A stretch of DNA of 64,000 nt from Apodospora peruviana. Its lineage: Eukaryota; Ascomycota; Sordariomycetes; Sordariales; Lasiosphaeriaceae. Of this stretch, positions 44,301 to 55,435 are shown in pieces (the first letter of the stretch is position 1; each line of letters begins with the position of its first letter). The stretch lies in NCBI GenBank assembly GCA_033439685.1, contig JAUEDM010000007.1, forward strand, positions 1,488,001-1,552,000, in the 5' to 3' direction. Position numbers and translations under genes: made by a program. The notes beneath the pieces are model-generated. The model was given only the letters and a program-made list of their open reading frames with translations, did no database searches and was not told the DNA's origin.

Positions 44301-46296
44301 TTGGTTTGCTGACAACCAAGGCGCTGTCATCCGCCAATCTTGGCTTCTTGACCTGCTTCCCAAAAATGACAGTTGGAACACTCCTCCGCCGCTTTTCACG
44401 GAGCTTATTGGCAAGCACTTTAAGTTGAGGAGCGGAGAGATTCTGCGATGAAGAGGCTTCTTCGCGTTCGGGCGTTGGCAGTAGTTCGAGAGACTTCGCA
44501 GATGCGCTTGCCTGTTCCTCGGCTGGTTTCGCGGCAGCCGCCGCCTGCGATGCGTTGGGCAGCGCATCGGGTACAGCGTCGTCAGCGGGTGACGTATCGG
44601 CAGTTGTTATCGATATCGAGGGTATTGCGTTCTGCGGCGCCGAAGTAGGCGTCTGAAGGGCCACTGAAGATGGGAGTTGGACTTGCTCGCCCAGGAATTC
44701 TTGATGTGGTTGGGAAGGCTGGGGGGGATCACGATGCATTGGTACCGTAGGTTCTCCAACATGATTGTCGTCAGCCTTGACGTTCGGGTTGGGGATGGGT
44801 TCCTGCGAAGAAAGCGCCAATGCATTTTGACTTTGGTTCTTGTCTGTCTCGCCCTTTGCTGTTGAAAGCGAATGCTTGACCAGCGGATCATGTCGAAGAA
44901 CGTCAATTGTGGTCGAAACATCCATTTTCACTTGTCCCTTTGCCATCCCATCAAGCCTACTGGAAATCGAAGGTTCCGTCGGCTGGGTTTGAGAGAGTCG
45001 TGCGGCGGCCGACTCTTGAAGGAGTTGCGCTTCTACTCCACTGACTGTCGCTGGAGCTGAATCACCCAATGATGCAGGTGTCACTGCCAGCCCTGCCCCA
45101 TTCACGTCCTGGCCCTCCTCGTCGTCTGCAAGACGACCATCTCGCAGCTTCTCCGCGCCTGGTTCCTCGCCTCTTTCTATGTACTGAGGGCCTTCGTTGT
45201 CGGGGCTGGTATCAGTCGAAACATCGTGGACGGCCGGGGTTTGAGTTGACAAGGCAGTGGAGCCTGGTGACGAAAGTACATCTTGGTATCGTGAGTTGTC
45301 GCCTTGGGGTATTTGGTGATCAGACGCAACATCACTGTCCTTCCACTGTCCTGGTTTCCCGTCTTGCTCCACTGATACTGGAGCTCGGATGACTCCGGGA
45401 GTTTTCCTATCACTGCGCGCACTGGTCGCATAACCTGCCCGATTCTCCAGTGTAAACGGGGTGGGTTGCGCGATTAAACGTGGGCTACTCCGACCAGCTG
45501 CACCGGTATCCCCATCCGACTGTCCACTCTGGTCACGATGCGCTGGTGTCTGGGAGGCGGAGACGTCGTCCGTTGGTGGCGGCCGCGGCGATGGCGCTGT
45601 TCCGTTGATTCCAGCCTGGCCATGGGATACGCTTTTTGGCACTGGGACTTCCTGGGCTATCTCTCGATCCGAACGGGCCGGCAGTGGTATATCTTGGAGC
45701 AGGGCGACGCGTTCTGCGGCTTCGGGGACCGTCCTTGGGCGTTCCTGCTCGACGGTGGTGTCCGAAAGAGGTGCCTCATTCCCTAGATTGTCCTTTGGCG
45801 CGGGTGCAGTCGGGTTCTCATCGGGCGGGAGTTTTGAAATCGTGAGGCGCAGTGAATCGAAACAAGGTCTTCGGCGTGGTGGGATATTTAGTTCGTTCAA
45901 TCGCCGTCCCCTGTTGCAAATGTGAGCGACATGACTTTCTGACGCGACATAAACACGAAAAAGTCGCCATTAGATTATATCATGTGGGAGGTATAGACAT
46001 ACTGTAGTATGTCGCTCTCAAAGAGAAACTTTGCTTCGGCTGTGGTGGTCGGCGGCGCGTCAGGGTTGCTGAAGTCGTGGTTCGGAATGCCATCCTCCTC
46101 GGTCGCAACGGCGAAGAGCTCGCGTAGTTTTCGCTTCCGCGACACCACAATTGAACTGAACAAATTTAGTACATGATATCGCACATAAAAATGATCGGGT
46201 AATTGAGCTCTATTGATTGAGCGATGAATCTAACCTCGACTCCGCCCGCTTCGATCGCAGCAGCTTTACGCGGTCGGCGGGTCCGACCTCAGTCAT
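41316..46296 (-). CDS. eaf1: NuA4 histone acetyltransferase scaffold Eaf1 (Vid21), four exons
   Basis: Eaf1/Vid21 is the platform subunit that holds the NuA4 acetyltransferase modules together in the nucleus (fungal relative of p400). Exons are 46296-46235, 46155-46003, 45910-42673 and 42620-41316; introns of 79, 92 and 52 nt restore one frame of 1585 aa. The first intron has a weak donor, GTTAGA, but the joined N-terminus gives KLLRSKRAES followed by SIVVSRKRKLRELFAVA, which reads as family sequence. The protein begins with a helical segment, then a long disordered Ser/Pro/Gln region. The HSA domain lies near residues 695-765 (HWDVLLQEMKWMRTDFREER) and the SANT/Myb domain near 950-1010 (WTWAEDDQLRALVKEYSYNW). 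The end is a Gln-rich tail with a polyQ/His tract (about 1260-1340). The gene diverges from spp2. Confidence 0.93.
42050..42255. repeat. polyglutamine-coding CAG/CAA repeat in eaf1
   Basis: On the minus strand, CAG and CAA codons broken by His, Leu and Arg codons encode about 60 mostly Gln residues in the C-terminal tail of Eaf1. The mixture of CAA and CAG makes it less prone to slippage than a pure run. Confidence 0.9.
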
Positions 46297-47864
46297 GTCA
46301 TCGGCGACCGCGACATCCGTTTTCAATCAAACGGATGTTGGATTCGTCAAAATGGGTGCCTGGGAGATGAGGCGCGTAATGGTGGGTGATGGAAAGCGAT
46401 GATGTTGCGATATTTCGCAGCTGGATTGACTGGCCGATTGTCGCGAATGAAGGAGATAAATCTCTTCCTTTTCGCAGGTTGGGGGTTATCGGCACGGTAC
46501 GGATATCAGTGCGAGAGAGGTGCAGCTGCAGGGCCTACCAAGTGGAAAATGTTAAAAACCCAGTGAGGGGCAAGAAGTCGGGTGAGGTGGCCAGAAACGC
46601 AGCAAAATCGCGATCGGGGGCGTACCTTTCCAATAGCAGGTTTGGCGCTGTAACTGAGCACTGGCACCCGTGAGGAATCGCAATTTTGGCACCCAAATTC
46701 ACTCCCCTGTCCGCTGGAAATTGATCTCTATTGTTCAAGATTATATTGTACCTACCTTTCCGTTAATATAAGAATCCAAAGCTTAGCAAAAAACTGATCG
46801 ATGGACATCTACGAAGTGCCATATCTCTGTAGTGGGCTCAGTTCACTCTTTTCCACTTCCAGGTTGCCATCGCCCGGATAACTGGTTGCGGAAGCCCTGG
46901 GTATCTCATGTGAATGCAAGCATGCCCAAGGTAGACAATGACCGCCTACGGGTCACCAATACTGCCCCATCCAACCTATCAAGTTCCTCCTCTTTCATTC
47001 TCATAGTAACAGGATTTAGGTACCAAGTAAGGTCAGCCATCACGGATGTGCCAGGCTCCTCATGAAGTACTAACCAGGCTCCCGTCCTTCCACAGAATGG
47101 GTGGCAGTCTGACTGATTTTTCGCTATGAAGTTTGGTCTTGTTCGCTGCCTTTCCGTTATCAATGTTTCTCAAGGACCATGACCTAACCGAATCAGCATG
47201 GAAATGTCACTTAAAATCTGTGGCTTGGGGCTCAGGTAGTCCGCAGTATCCATACCCACACCTGAATGAGAAGATCAACCAGTGTCCAGGGACTCCATGT
47301 TGTTATTAGTCTTTTAGTGTGGTTCTGGCAGTGAGCGAGGCAATGAATTGAGGCCAGACATAGTGACTGTGTGCGGAATAATACAGGCTTTATAGAACTC
47401 GTAAAAAACACTTTCAACACGGCTCGGAGTGGTTTGCTATCCCGAAGGTACTACTCTTGGGAAAGATGGCTCATACTGTATCTGTAGTTGTTTGCTTGTT
47501 TGTCCTGGACCTTCAAAGTTCAATGACGCTTACATCTGAGAGTCTCTATTTGCACCTGCAATGCGCCAGAAAAATCCTACCCCCAGCTGCCGTCAGACGG
47601 CAGCCAAGACACTCCCCAGCTCAAAACGTGGGGGATAAACTTTTGACCACCACTCCACCAAAACCGTGACCCATTTTATTCCTTTTAAGTGGGGTTCCAG
47701 ACGACATGTACAAAGTAGGTACTTCCGTGCATCATCCTGGTGGCTCCCAAACAATAAATTCCTCTGCCTCGTCCCAGCTCTTGCCGCTTCCACTACGAAC
47801 TCCTCGATTCCGCAAACACCCTAGTTCTGAATAGGTACAGAAGGTGGTGCTGTTTCCCCAGAAA
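46297..47864. promoter_or_regulatory. bidirectional promoter region eaf1-spp2
   Basis: About 1.57 kb between two divergent ATG codons. Small frames here (under 100 codons) are not convincing. No TATA box or repeat stands out. Confidence 0.45.
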
Positions 47865-48809
47865 ATGTCGGATCAGGGCGCCAACCCCCCTCGCGTGGCA
47901 ATCAAGCTCGGCGCGCCGAGTTCGTCAACAGCAGCGAAGAAACACACACGACCGGCCCACGTTAGACGGCATCGAGCACATGCGCTACAACACGCAGAGT
48001 CGGGATCGAGCGGTGGTGAAACCGACGATGACAGGCAAGGCAGCGGCCGCCACGAGGCTATCACAGATATAAACTTTGGCGGTTCAAGTCGAGACCATGA
48101 CCGGCGCAAGAAGCACGATGGCCGCCCGGACAACCGTAGCGACAGCAGACGAGATGGCAAAGACGAACGGCAGACCCGTGGTCGCAACGAAGGCGCAGAA
48201 GCTACAAACGCAGATGTCGTCGAGAACAAACCAGTCAAGTGGGGCCTGACGATCAACATGAAGGGCACCGGCGGCGTCCGCGCCGGGCGCAACTCCAAAG
48301 ACAAGAAAGAGATAGAACCGCATTCCGAGCCAGAGAACGGAAAACTCTCTTCTACAAAAAGAACGATCGAGGATGACGCCCTCGACGCCCTCGTGGGCGC
48401 AAAACCCTCAACCAATAGACAACTAGAGTCAGATGCGGCGCTCGACCGCGATCCCCGACCAGAGGACTATCGGTCCGTCCCGATAGACGATTTCGGCGCC
48501 ACGCTCCTCAAGAGCTTCGGTTGGGATGGGAAACTGCGGGGTAAGGTAAAGGAACCGAGTCTCAAGCACGCGAACCTGGCCGGGCTCGGCGCAAAGGACG
48601 TCATGGGGGCAGAGGACTTGGGCTCGTGGAATCAAAAGCCTGGTGGTGCCAAAGACTCGCAGCCACAGCGACTCGAAGATTACCGGAGGGAGGAGTCGAA
48701 GAAGCGGCAGCGAATAGAGTACAAGTACGGCCCCAGCTACAAGCGGGAGCGCGAGAGGGAGCGGGAACGAGAACAGGATCATCATGGTCGGGATTGGGAT
48801 CGGGGATGA
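47865..48809 (+). CDS. spp2: pre-mRNA splicing factor Spp2
   Basis: Spp2 is the G-patch-like cofactor that recruits and activates the helicase Prp2 in the spliceosome before the first transesterification step. The start at 47865 has context GAAAATG and gives 314 aa; the frame runs seven codons further upstream but those lack the usual start. The N-terminus has IKLGAPSS, typical of Spp2/GPKOW. The middle is a charged, disordered Arg/Asp/Gly region. VKWGLTINMKG precedes the signature near residues 195-220, DPRPEDYRSVPIDDFGATLL, followed by KSFGWDGK. The C-terminus is an RE/RD-rich stretch as in splicing factors. No intron is needed. It is divergent from eaf1. Confidence 0.88.
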   Translation: MSDQGANPPRVAIKLGAPSSSTAAKKHTRPAHVRRHRAHALQHAESGSSGGETDDDRQGSGRHEAITDINFGGSSRDHDRRKKHDGRPDNRSDSRRDGKDERQTRGRNEGAEATNADVVENKPVKWGLTINMKGTGGVRAGRNSKDKKEIEPHSEPENGKLSSTKRTIEDDALDALVGAKPSTNRQLESDAALDRDPRPEDYRSVPIDDFGATLLKSFGWDGKLRGKVKEPSLKHANLAGLGAKDVMGAEDLGSWNQKPGGAKDSQPQRLEDYRREESKKRQRIEYKYGPSYKREREREREREQDHHGRDWDRG

Positions 48810-49251
48810 GACAGATAGACAGCTCTACACTCAAGACGAGAAATCGCCATTATTATCAGTCACGCGGGTGTTCAGGCTCTGCGCAGTTACGCCATTGTTA
48901 CCACACGAACTTCGTCAGGAATCAACAAGTATCTTCATGAATGCAATATATGATGCTGCCACCGCCAGAAAACTGGGGTTTGACAGCTTGGCTTCTAGCG
49001 GTAGGTTTTAACTCTACTCAGTATCCATAGTTTCCTGTGTTTCTGGACCGTGTCCTTTGTCCCAAGTGCTAATGCCTCAAAACTCTAATCCTCAGAAAAC
49101 ACAGGTATACATGAAAAATTCTCAAAAACAACCTGATATCCAGCTTTCCGCAAAGCCTAGGTATCTATCTGTCACGCAACGCAATGCTGCTCTGCAGATT
49201 GAGCATCTGTCGAGCTTGCTTCCTTGCCTTATTCCAGCCAAAAATCATCGC
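48810..49251. other. convergent intergenic region
   Basis: About 440 bp between the 3' ends of spp2 and the sugar permease. No gene is supported. Confidence 0.5.
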
Positions 49252-50974
49252 CTAGACCTTCTCGCTCGATCTACTTCCGTGTACAGAGTTATGGGAGATA
49301 CCAGACAAGTTTTTGTTCTCCAAGGCGTCGAGCTGGGCAGCTTTGTCAATGCTGAAATTCTTTGCCTTGACCTTGTTCTGGAAGAGGACGTCGAGCTCAC
49401 GAGTCGAGAGGCCGTTGGTCTCGGGAATGCGGAACCACGTGTACATAGCACCGAGGGCGCACATGCCGGCGTAGAGAAAGCCCGTCTTGGGACCCACTCC
49501 CCAGCTCTCAGCGTCGCTACCCAGCATCTTGGGCGTCAGGAAGTGGTTGACCAGGCCTGCAACGAGATACGTGCCGCGTGCGGCCGAGAGCGTCGACGTG
49601 CGGCGGCGGATCGAGGGGATTTCGGAAACAATGGAGTAGCAGACGGGACCGATCGTGAGGTCGTAGATGGCGGTGTATACGATGAGGATGGCGCCCGCGG
49701 CCCAGCCAGCCACGGAGCTGGAAGCAAACGCGGCGAAGCCGCAGCCGGCGAGGAGGATGCCCATGACGACGAGGCCCCAGAAGTAGATCTGTCTGCGGCC
49801 CCACTTGCGCATCAACCACCACGATCCAAGGGTTCCCAAGATGCCGGCGGCGGGCAGCGCAATGTTGATCGACAATGCCTGGCTGGGTAGCAAACCTGCA
49901 GACTCGAACAGCTTTGGGGCCCAAGGAATGATGCTCGACCCACACAGCGACTGGATCAACCATGCTATGCAGGAGATCTCGGTCCTGCGCCTGTCGGTGC
50001 CCTGGACCATAGCACAGAGCCTCTTCCATGCGCCCTGTGTGATGTCTTCGTCCTTCCTATTCTCCTGGTGAATCGTGTGGCGCATCAAAGCAAGCTTCTC
50101 TTCAGTTCGCTCCGGTGACCCCTTGCGGACCATCTTCTTGATTGCCGCGCGCGCCCGTTCAACGTGCTTCCAATGCAGGTACCAATACGGTGACTCCGGA
50201 GCAAACGAGACGGCGATGATAAGCAGAACCGAAAAGACCCATTGGAGAGCAAATGGGATTCGAAAGCTGTACTCGCTCTGATACTGCTCAAAACCCTTGA
50301 CAATCCCAGACGCCAATAGCTGGCCGATAACCCAGCAGAGGTTGTTCCACGTCGTAAGGATGGGACGGAGTTGCACCGAGGCGATCTCAGATGAGTACCC
50401 CGGGCTCAAGACCTGGAAGACACCCCATGGGATGCCCTGCAGCAGGAAACCTGCCAGTAGGATTGGAACACTTTGTGCCAGGAAGGACAGGTTGACGAAC
50501 GCGGCCGAAAAGACAAGCATCATCAGGACGGTCCTCTTGTATCCAAAGTGTTTCGTTATGGGCGAGGCGATGAGGATGCCGATGATGGAGCCGAACTGGG
50601 CCACCAGGGGAAGAAGAACCCTCCACATGTATCTGAGCTGTGTTGCGACAGAAACCGTTAACAACTTGCGGCGTCGCTGACTTCAACGGACAGTATCAGG
50701 TTCTTACTTCATGTTGCCCCGTCTGGGGATCCAACTCGCCAAATTTTTGCTTGAACTCGGGGAAGCTGAACAGGTACGTGATCAAGGCCAGCCCGTATCC
50801 CTCCATAATGATGGTTCCGGAGAATCCAAGGGAATACCAGATCAGGCGCTTGTCGTTGCACAGGGCTTCCCTGAACGTCATCTCCAGTTCGCGCTTTTCA
50901 CATTGCTCGGCGAGGCGGGCATCGTAGTCGTCGACCGATTTGGAGGTCTCGGGTCCTGGTGGGCGGGAAGCCAT
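49252..50974 (-). CDS. MFS sugar permease, alpha-glucoside/maltose transporter-like, two exons
   Basis: A sugar-porter family proton symporter of the plasma membrane, closest in layout to fungal maltose/alpha-glucoside permeases; the substrate is not proven. Exons are 50974-50708 and 50637-49252; the 70-nt intron has GTAAGA and ends CACAG, giving 550 aa. The ATG at 50974 is the first in frame. About 12 membrane segments are expected, starting with IWYSLGFSGTIIMEGYGLALI. Sugar-porter landmarks are GYKRTVLMMLV after helix 2 and 3, GIPWGVFQVLSPGYSSEIAS, APESPYWYLHWKHVERA before the central loop, the central loop with Glu/Arg/Lys, and RIPETNGLSTRELDVLF near the C-terminus. The protein ends in a Ser/His-rich cytosolic tail. 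Confidence 0.87.
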
Positions 50975-53132
50975 GTTGAAGAACTGGGCTGTTCGTGACG
51001 ACGACAAGTGATTTGTACGTTACAAGTTATGAATACATCTTGTGTGGAATGTTGAATGAAAGGCTATGGGACGCCAAACCTAAGGCGTTGTCACCCACTT
51101 TAGCTTTTCCGAGGAAAGAAAAAAGGGAAGCTTGGGCAAGAGGGAGGAGCGAGAAACTGCCTACTTTTATTGGAAGTCGAAACCGAGCTGTCCCCGGAAT
51201 TGCATACCTGACATGGCGGCTGACGATCGATCCGGAAAGAAACACGAGGGTTAGGTGATGACGGCAGTGGAAGGAGCCCTGGAACAGGAGAAAGATGTCG
51301 GGTGGCCTGCGATGCCCGGAACCCAAGAGCGAGAAATGTGTAGCCTCGAAGTCCGGCAGGATGGTTCCCCCTTGGACCACGCGCCGTCGCTAAGAAAACG
51401 AAGGTACCTCCTTCTTAGCCGCGCCCATGATACTTGGAAGAGGCTACTAGGTGCCGAATTCCACAAGCAAAAGTTAATTTCAGTGATTGCCGCGCTATAT
51501 CAGTTTCTCGTCGTCGATTAAAGTTTGTGAAAACCGGGCTTACGAGTAAACACAGGTTGCGAGTCAACTCAGGAGGTCATAATGACTAGCGGGAACGAGA
51601 ATGCGCGGTTACACCACCGGGCTTGTCAAGACTTGTGTCGCAATGTCTTGATGATCTTCACACTGGAGTTCAACCTAACCAACCTCACGGGCATTATATC
51701 GAAAAAGCACTGACTAGCACGACTAGGTAGCAGAGCACGAGCCGAATGGCTCCTCTCCCAACCTAGACAGCCAGCGAACTCGTTGAGTTCACCTCGACTC
51801 GTCATCTCCCTTCCCCAGGAGGGAGAAGACCCCGCTCTTGTCATTATAATCGCTCCTCATTCTTTTCATGCCCCGGATTCTTGTTGACCCCACGGGGGTT
51901 TCAGCCATCACTCTGGATCGTAGGAGCGAAGGCTATCCTGATCGTACTCATTGGCCCATGATTGCCTGATATTCACATACACCCCAAGTATGCGTTACCT
52001 CGCCAACCAAGCCCCTTTTTGAATGCTACCATGGGGTAGACACTGATCCTCTTGCATGCCAAACCTGATGCGAGTTGAGTTAAAAAACGCTGTCAAATAT
52101 TTCAGTGTGCAGCTACCTCTCTGCAAAGGCCTTCATTGGGGGTTTCCTATTGCAGGTATTGGCCTAGGAGGTTTATTCACCCATCATACATTAGGTGGTA
52201 GCCAATTCAACCCAAATCAGCGCTCCCGTGAACCTACGGTCCTCACCGTCCACTTTGCTGCGTCCTGGTTGGAGGTGGTCAGACAGTGAGTTAGTTGTCT
52301 AACTCGTCTTCAACTCTTCCTCATCGGCACAAACCACACCACTATAGTCTGACGGACATTATGTGTTTAGACTCTCTCCAGCGATCTACTTGCCCGGGTT
52401 GTAAAGGTAAGTCCCTAGGAACTCGCTAGTCGACCATAATCTACCATCTAAGACTCAAGCAAACATTTCAGCTGGCCTCATCAGTTCAGCCCTGTCTGTG
52501 TTGATAAGTCTGCAACTTGATTGAAGGTGTTCCTGTACATGGAGTTTATGTATTGATTACAGGGAAGCAAATCCGTTTCCTCAGCCTTGTATTCCGTTGT
52601 CAGGTAGGGTAAGGTATGGATGCAAAGGAGCGGTGGCGAATCGGATCCCGGCACCACCAATTTGTGTGTTGAACACAGTCAGACAGCAGTAAAAGGTGCG
52701 GTTGGATCCCGTGTCATACGACAGAACTCAATAGACAATCTACTAAATCCTCAGGTCCCCTATCTTTGATAACCTCGGTGGCGTTGATTTCAGCAACCCC
52801 GCATCGCATTGCGACATTGCCTTGTTGATATGGCACGAGTTGATCTGACCTGAGTCCATCGAGCTCGGGTCGGCTCGCCCGGCTTGGCGCCAGGACACCA
52901 CTCCGAGCCGACTCCGGTCTCCGGGGGTTTAATACAGGGAGTTCAAGGGCGCTGCCGAGAGAGCTAAAAGACCTAAGGTATGATATTGCGGGGAAAGCTT
53001 GTTCTCTGGTCTGCAGTTGCCGAAGGCAAAGACGAGAGTTCCATCAAAAATGAAAAGTACCGACCAATTGGTGGTTGCTTGAAAAGATTCTGTAAGACAA
53101 TTGACTGAAGGAACCTTGAAAGGCAATGGCAG

Positions 53133-53146
53133 TCGGCGGACTCCGG
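53133..53146. promoter_or_regulatory. UaY-like site TCGG-N6-CCGG
   Basis: The sequence TCGGCGGACTCCGG lies about 500 bp upstream of the uricase ATG. The UaY activator of purine catabolism binds TCGG-N6-CCGA in Aspergillus nidulans, so this matches with one mismatch at the last base. Function is inference. Confidence 0.4.
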
Positions 53147-53214
53147 GGCTCCACCCGCTGTAAATGTTTGCCAAGCACATCCCCACAGGCTGGAGCCAAC
53201 CGTCGGCCGTTCAC

Positions 53215-53220
53215 CTATCG
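53215..53220 (-). promoter_or_regulatory. GATA site CGATAG
   Basis: CGATAG on the minus strand fits the HGATAR consensus of the nitrogen regulator AreA/Nit2, which activates purine-use genes. One such site can occur by chance. Confidence 0.35.
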
Positions 53221-53373
53221 ACCCTGCGCTTCTGCTTGCTCAACAAGAGGCGGAAGGCCGCGCCACTCTGACGGTCAAAGGATGCCGATGGCAGGCGCCG
53301 TCCGCTCAATGCCGTCGACCGATGTGATCGACCTGCGTCACCGGCGCTCAAGACCACAAACATGTACAGTACC

Positions 53374-53380
53374 TATATAA
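53374..53380 (+). promoter_or_regulatory. TATA box, uricase promoter
   Basis: TATATAA, about 260 bp upstream of the uricase start codon and followed by CT-rich sequence. It is the best TATA match in this intergenic region. Confidence 0.5.
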
Positions 53381-53557
53381 CTCACCGCGGCCTCCAGCCC
53401 CGTCGTCCACTTTCTCAATCTCTCTCGTGTGTATCCATCAACTTGAACACAAAGTCTCTTATCCACCCGGGCCCCGGTTTACTCTGACTCGCAAACCTTG
53501 AAGTGTTGTCTCAACATCGTGACTTTTTTATTCGGAAAGTATCTAATTATTCAAAAG

Positions 53558-53598
<41 letters not shown>

Positions 53599-53621
53599 AA
53601 AAAACCCCCCCGAAAAAAAAA
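53558..53621. repeat. C31A16C7GA9 composite homopolymer in uricase leader
   Basis: Thirty-one C, sixteen A, seven C, one G and nine A in direct succession, ending 18 bases before the uricase ATG. It probably lies in the transcribed leader. It shares the C-then-A order of the tracts at 20409 and, on the other strand, 34258. Confidence 0.95.
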
Positions 53622-53639
53622 TCAAAATCTTCACTCACG

Positions 53640-54647
53640 ATGCCTTCTCTTGCTTCCGCTCGCTACGGCAAGGACAATGTCCGCGTTTACAAGGTCGAAA
53701 GAGACGCAGAGACCGGCACCCAGTCCGTGACTGAGATGACCGTCTGCGCTCTGCTTGAGGGCGCCATTGAGACATCGTATGTCTACCTACCATAACTTGC
53801 CAAGAAGAAGATGATCTAACACACAAGACAGATACACTGAGGCCGACAACAGCGTGGTTGTGGCCACCGACTCCATCAAGAACACGATCTACATCAAGGC
53901 CAAGGAGCACCCGGTGAACCCGCCCGAACTGTACGCCAGCTACCTCGGCCAGCACTTTGTGAACAAGTACGCGCACATCACCACTGCCCACATCAAGGTG
54001 ACCGTGCACCGGTGGACGCGCATGACCATCGACGGCAAACCGCACCCGCACAGCTTCTACCGGGACGGCGAGGAGACCCGCACCGTCGAGGCCACCGTGA
54101 CCAAGGACGGGCTCGACATCAAGAGCGGCATCAACGGGCTGACCGTGCTCAAGAGCACCGGCTCCGCTTTCCACGGCTTCCTCCGTGACGAGTACACCAC
54201 CCTCAAGGAGACGTGGGACCGCATCCTGTCTACCGACGTCGACGCCAGCTGGACCTGGGGGCGCTTCGCGTCCGTCGCCGCCGTTGAGACGGGCGTCGAC
54301 CGCTTTGACCGCGCCTGGAACGCCGCCCGCACCATCACCATGAAGACGTTCGCTGAAGACGAGAGCGCCTCGGTCCAGAACACCATGTACAAGATGTGCG
54401 AGCAGATCCTCGACGCCGAGCCTGAGGTCAACCTGACCGGCTACTCGCTGCCAAACAAGCACTACTTTGAGATCGGTAAGTAATCTTTCTTTGGACCCAA
54501 CTTCTCCTGAGAAACAGTCTTGCTAACACGCGTTCGACAGACCTCAGCTGGCACAATGGCCTCAAGAACACCGGTGCCGATGCCGAAGTGTACGCTCCCC
54601 AGGGCGGTCCCAACGGACTCATCAAGTGCGTGGTTGCTCGATCGTAG
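53640..54647 (+). CDS. uaZ: uricase (urate oxidase), three exons
   Basis: Uricase oxidises urate to 5-hydroxyisourate in purine degradation, normally inside peroxisomes. Exons are 53640-53776, 53832-54475 and 54541-54647; introns have GTATGT...CTAAC...ACAG and GTAAGT...CTAAC...ACAG, giving 295 aa, the usual length. Two tunnelling-fold domains are complete. The catalytic pair is K11 (RYGKDNVRVYK) and T58 (VVATDSIKNT). Other family blocks are HPHSFYRDGEETRTVEAT, GLTVLKSTGSAFHGFLRDEYTTL and LPNKHYFEIDLSWHNG. The C-terminus reads CVVARS, not SKL or a close variant, so the peroxisome signal is atypical. Upstream lie a TATA box, a GATA site and a UaY-like site, consistent with nitrogen and urate control, and an unusual C/A tract in the leader. 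Confidence 0.96.
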
Positions 54648-55435
54648 GACATCAAGCGCCCGCCTTTTATTTACGTTTCAATCCTAAAACAATATGACCA
54701 TTAACAAGCACACCATAACGGCGTATCAGGGCTAGGCTGGCGAAAGGTTCTCATTTTGGAGGGTTGGGGGCTTGCATTATGCGGATTCTCTCTCTCTCTC
54801 TGCCTCTTTCTCTCTTTTCATCTGGCGTCCTTTGAGCGATAAGCATTACTGTACTTCATAGGCAGGGTTGGTTAGCGTCATGATTTGAATTGGCTCGAGA
54901 ATTGACCGAAAGTTTAACCAACATCTCCAAAGTTATAATGTCGTGTTATTTGGAGGTAAGCAAAATGAGCCAGAAATGTTGTGAGACCAGCATCCGTAGT
55001 AGGGATATCATTTGTAGCCTGTCAGAAATTCATCTCTCGCTTCCCATATGATCCAATTGTTTGCCCAGACTCAACCATCTTTCATCTCCCCTTTGCACCT
55101 TTCCTCCTTGCGTGCCTGTCTGTCCCAAATGGCCGTGCGAGGTGTTGCCTGATATCGCAAAAAACAATGGCATGTTTGATAGCTTAAATTTGTACATGCA
55201 GTATTGTTCCATTTGTTCACATTTCGTACACGGCCCCGAACACCGGAGCCAGATAGATGGGTTGTTGTACAATACAGTTTGTTGGATTAGATCCCCCAAA
55301 CAAGGGCCCACCCAAAGTCGTGGTGGAATAGTTCAGCCCCAACAAGGAAGCCAGCCCTATTCATCCGTGATAGCTGCCATTCTCCACGTCCCCTCTCAGC
55401 TCACTTGACCACCAGAAAGTTACTTATCCCATCCG
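54648..55435. other. convergent intergenic region
   Basis: About 790 bp between the 3' ends of uricase and the mitochondrial ribosomal protein gene. It holds a short (TC)n run near 54788-54804. No gene is supported. Confidence 0.5.

Larger units (their letters stand above)
50975..53639. promoter_or_regulatory. divergent intergenic region, permease and uricase
   Basis: About 2.7 kb between the permease ATG (minus) and the uricase ATG (plus). No gene is supported. The right-hand 550 bp hold candidate regulatory sites for uricase (listed separately) and a long homopolymer tract. The left part has no recognisable element. Confidence 0.45.
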
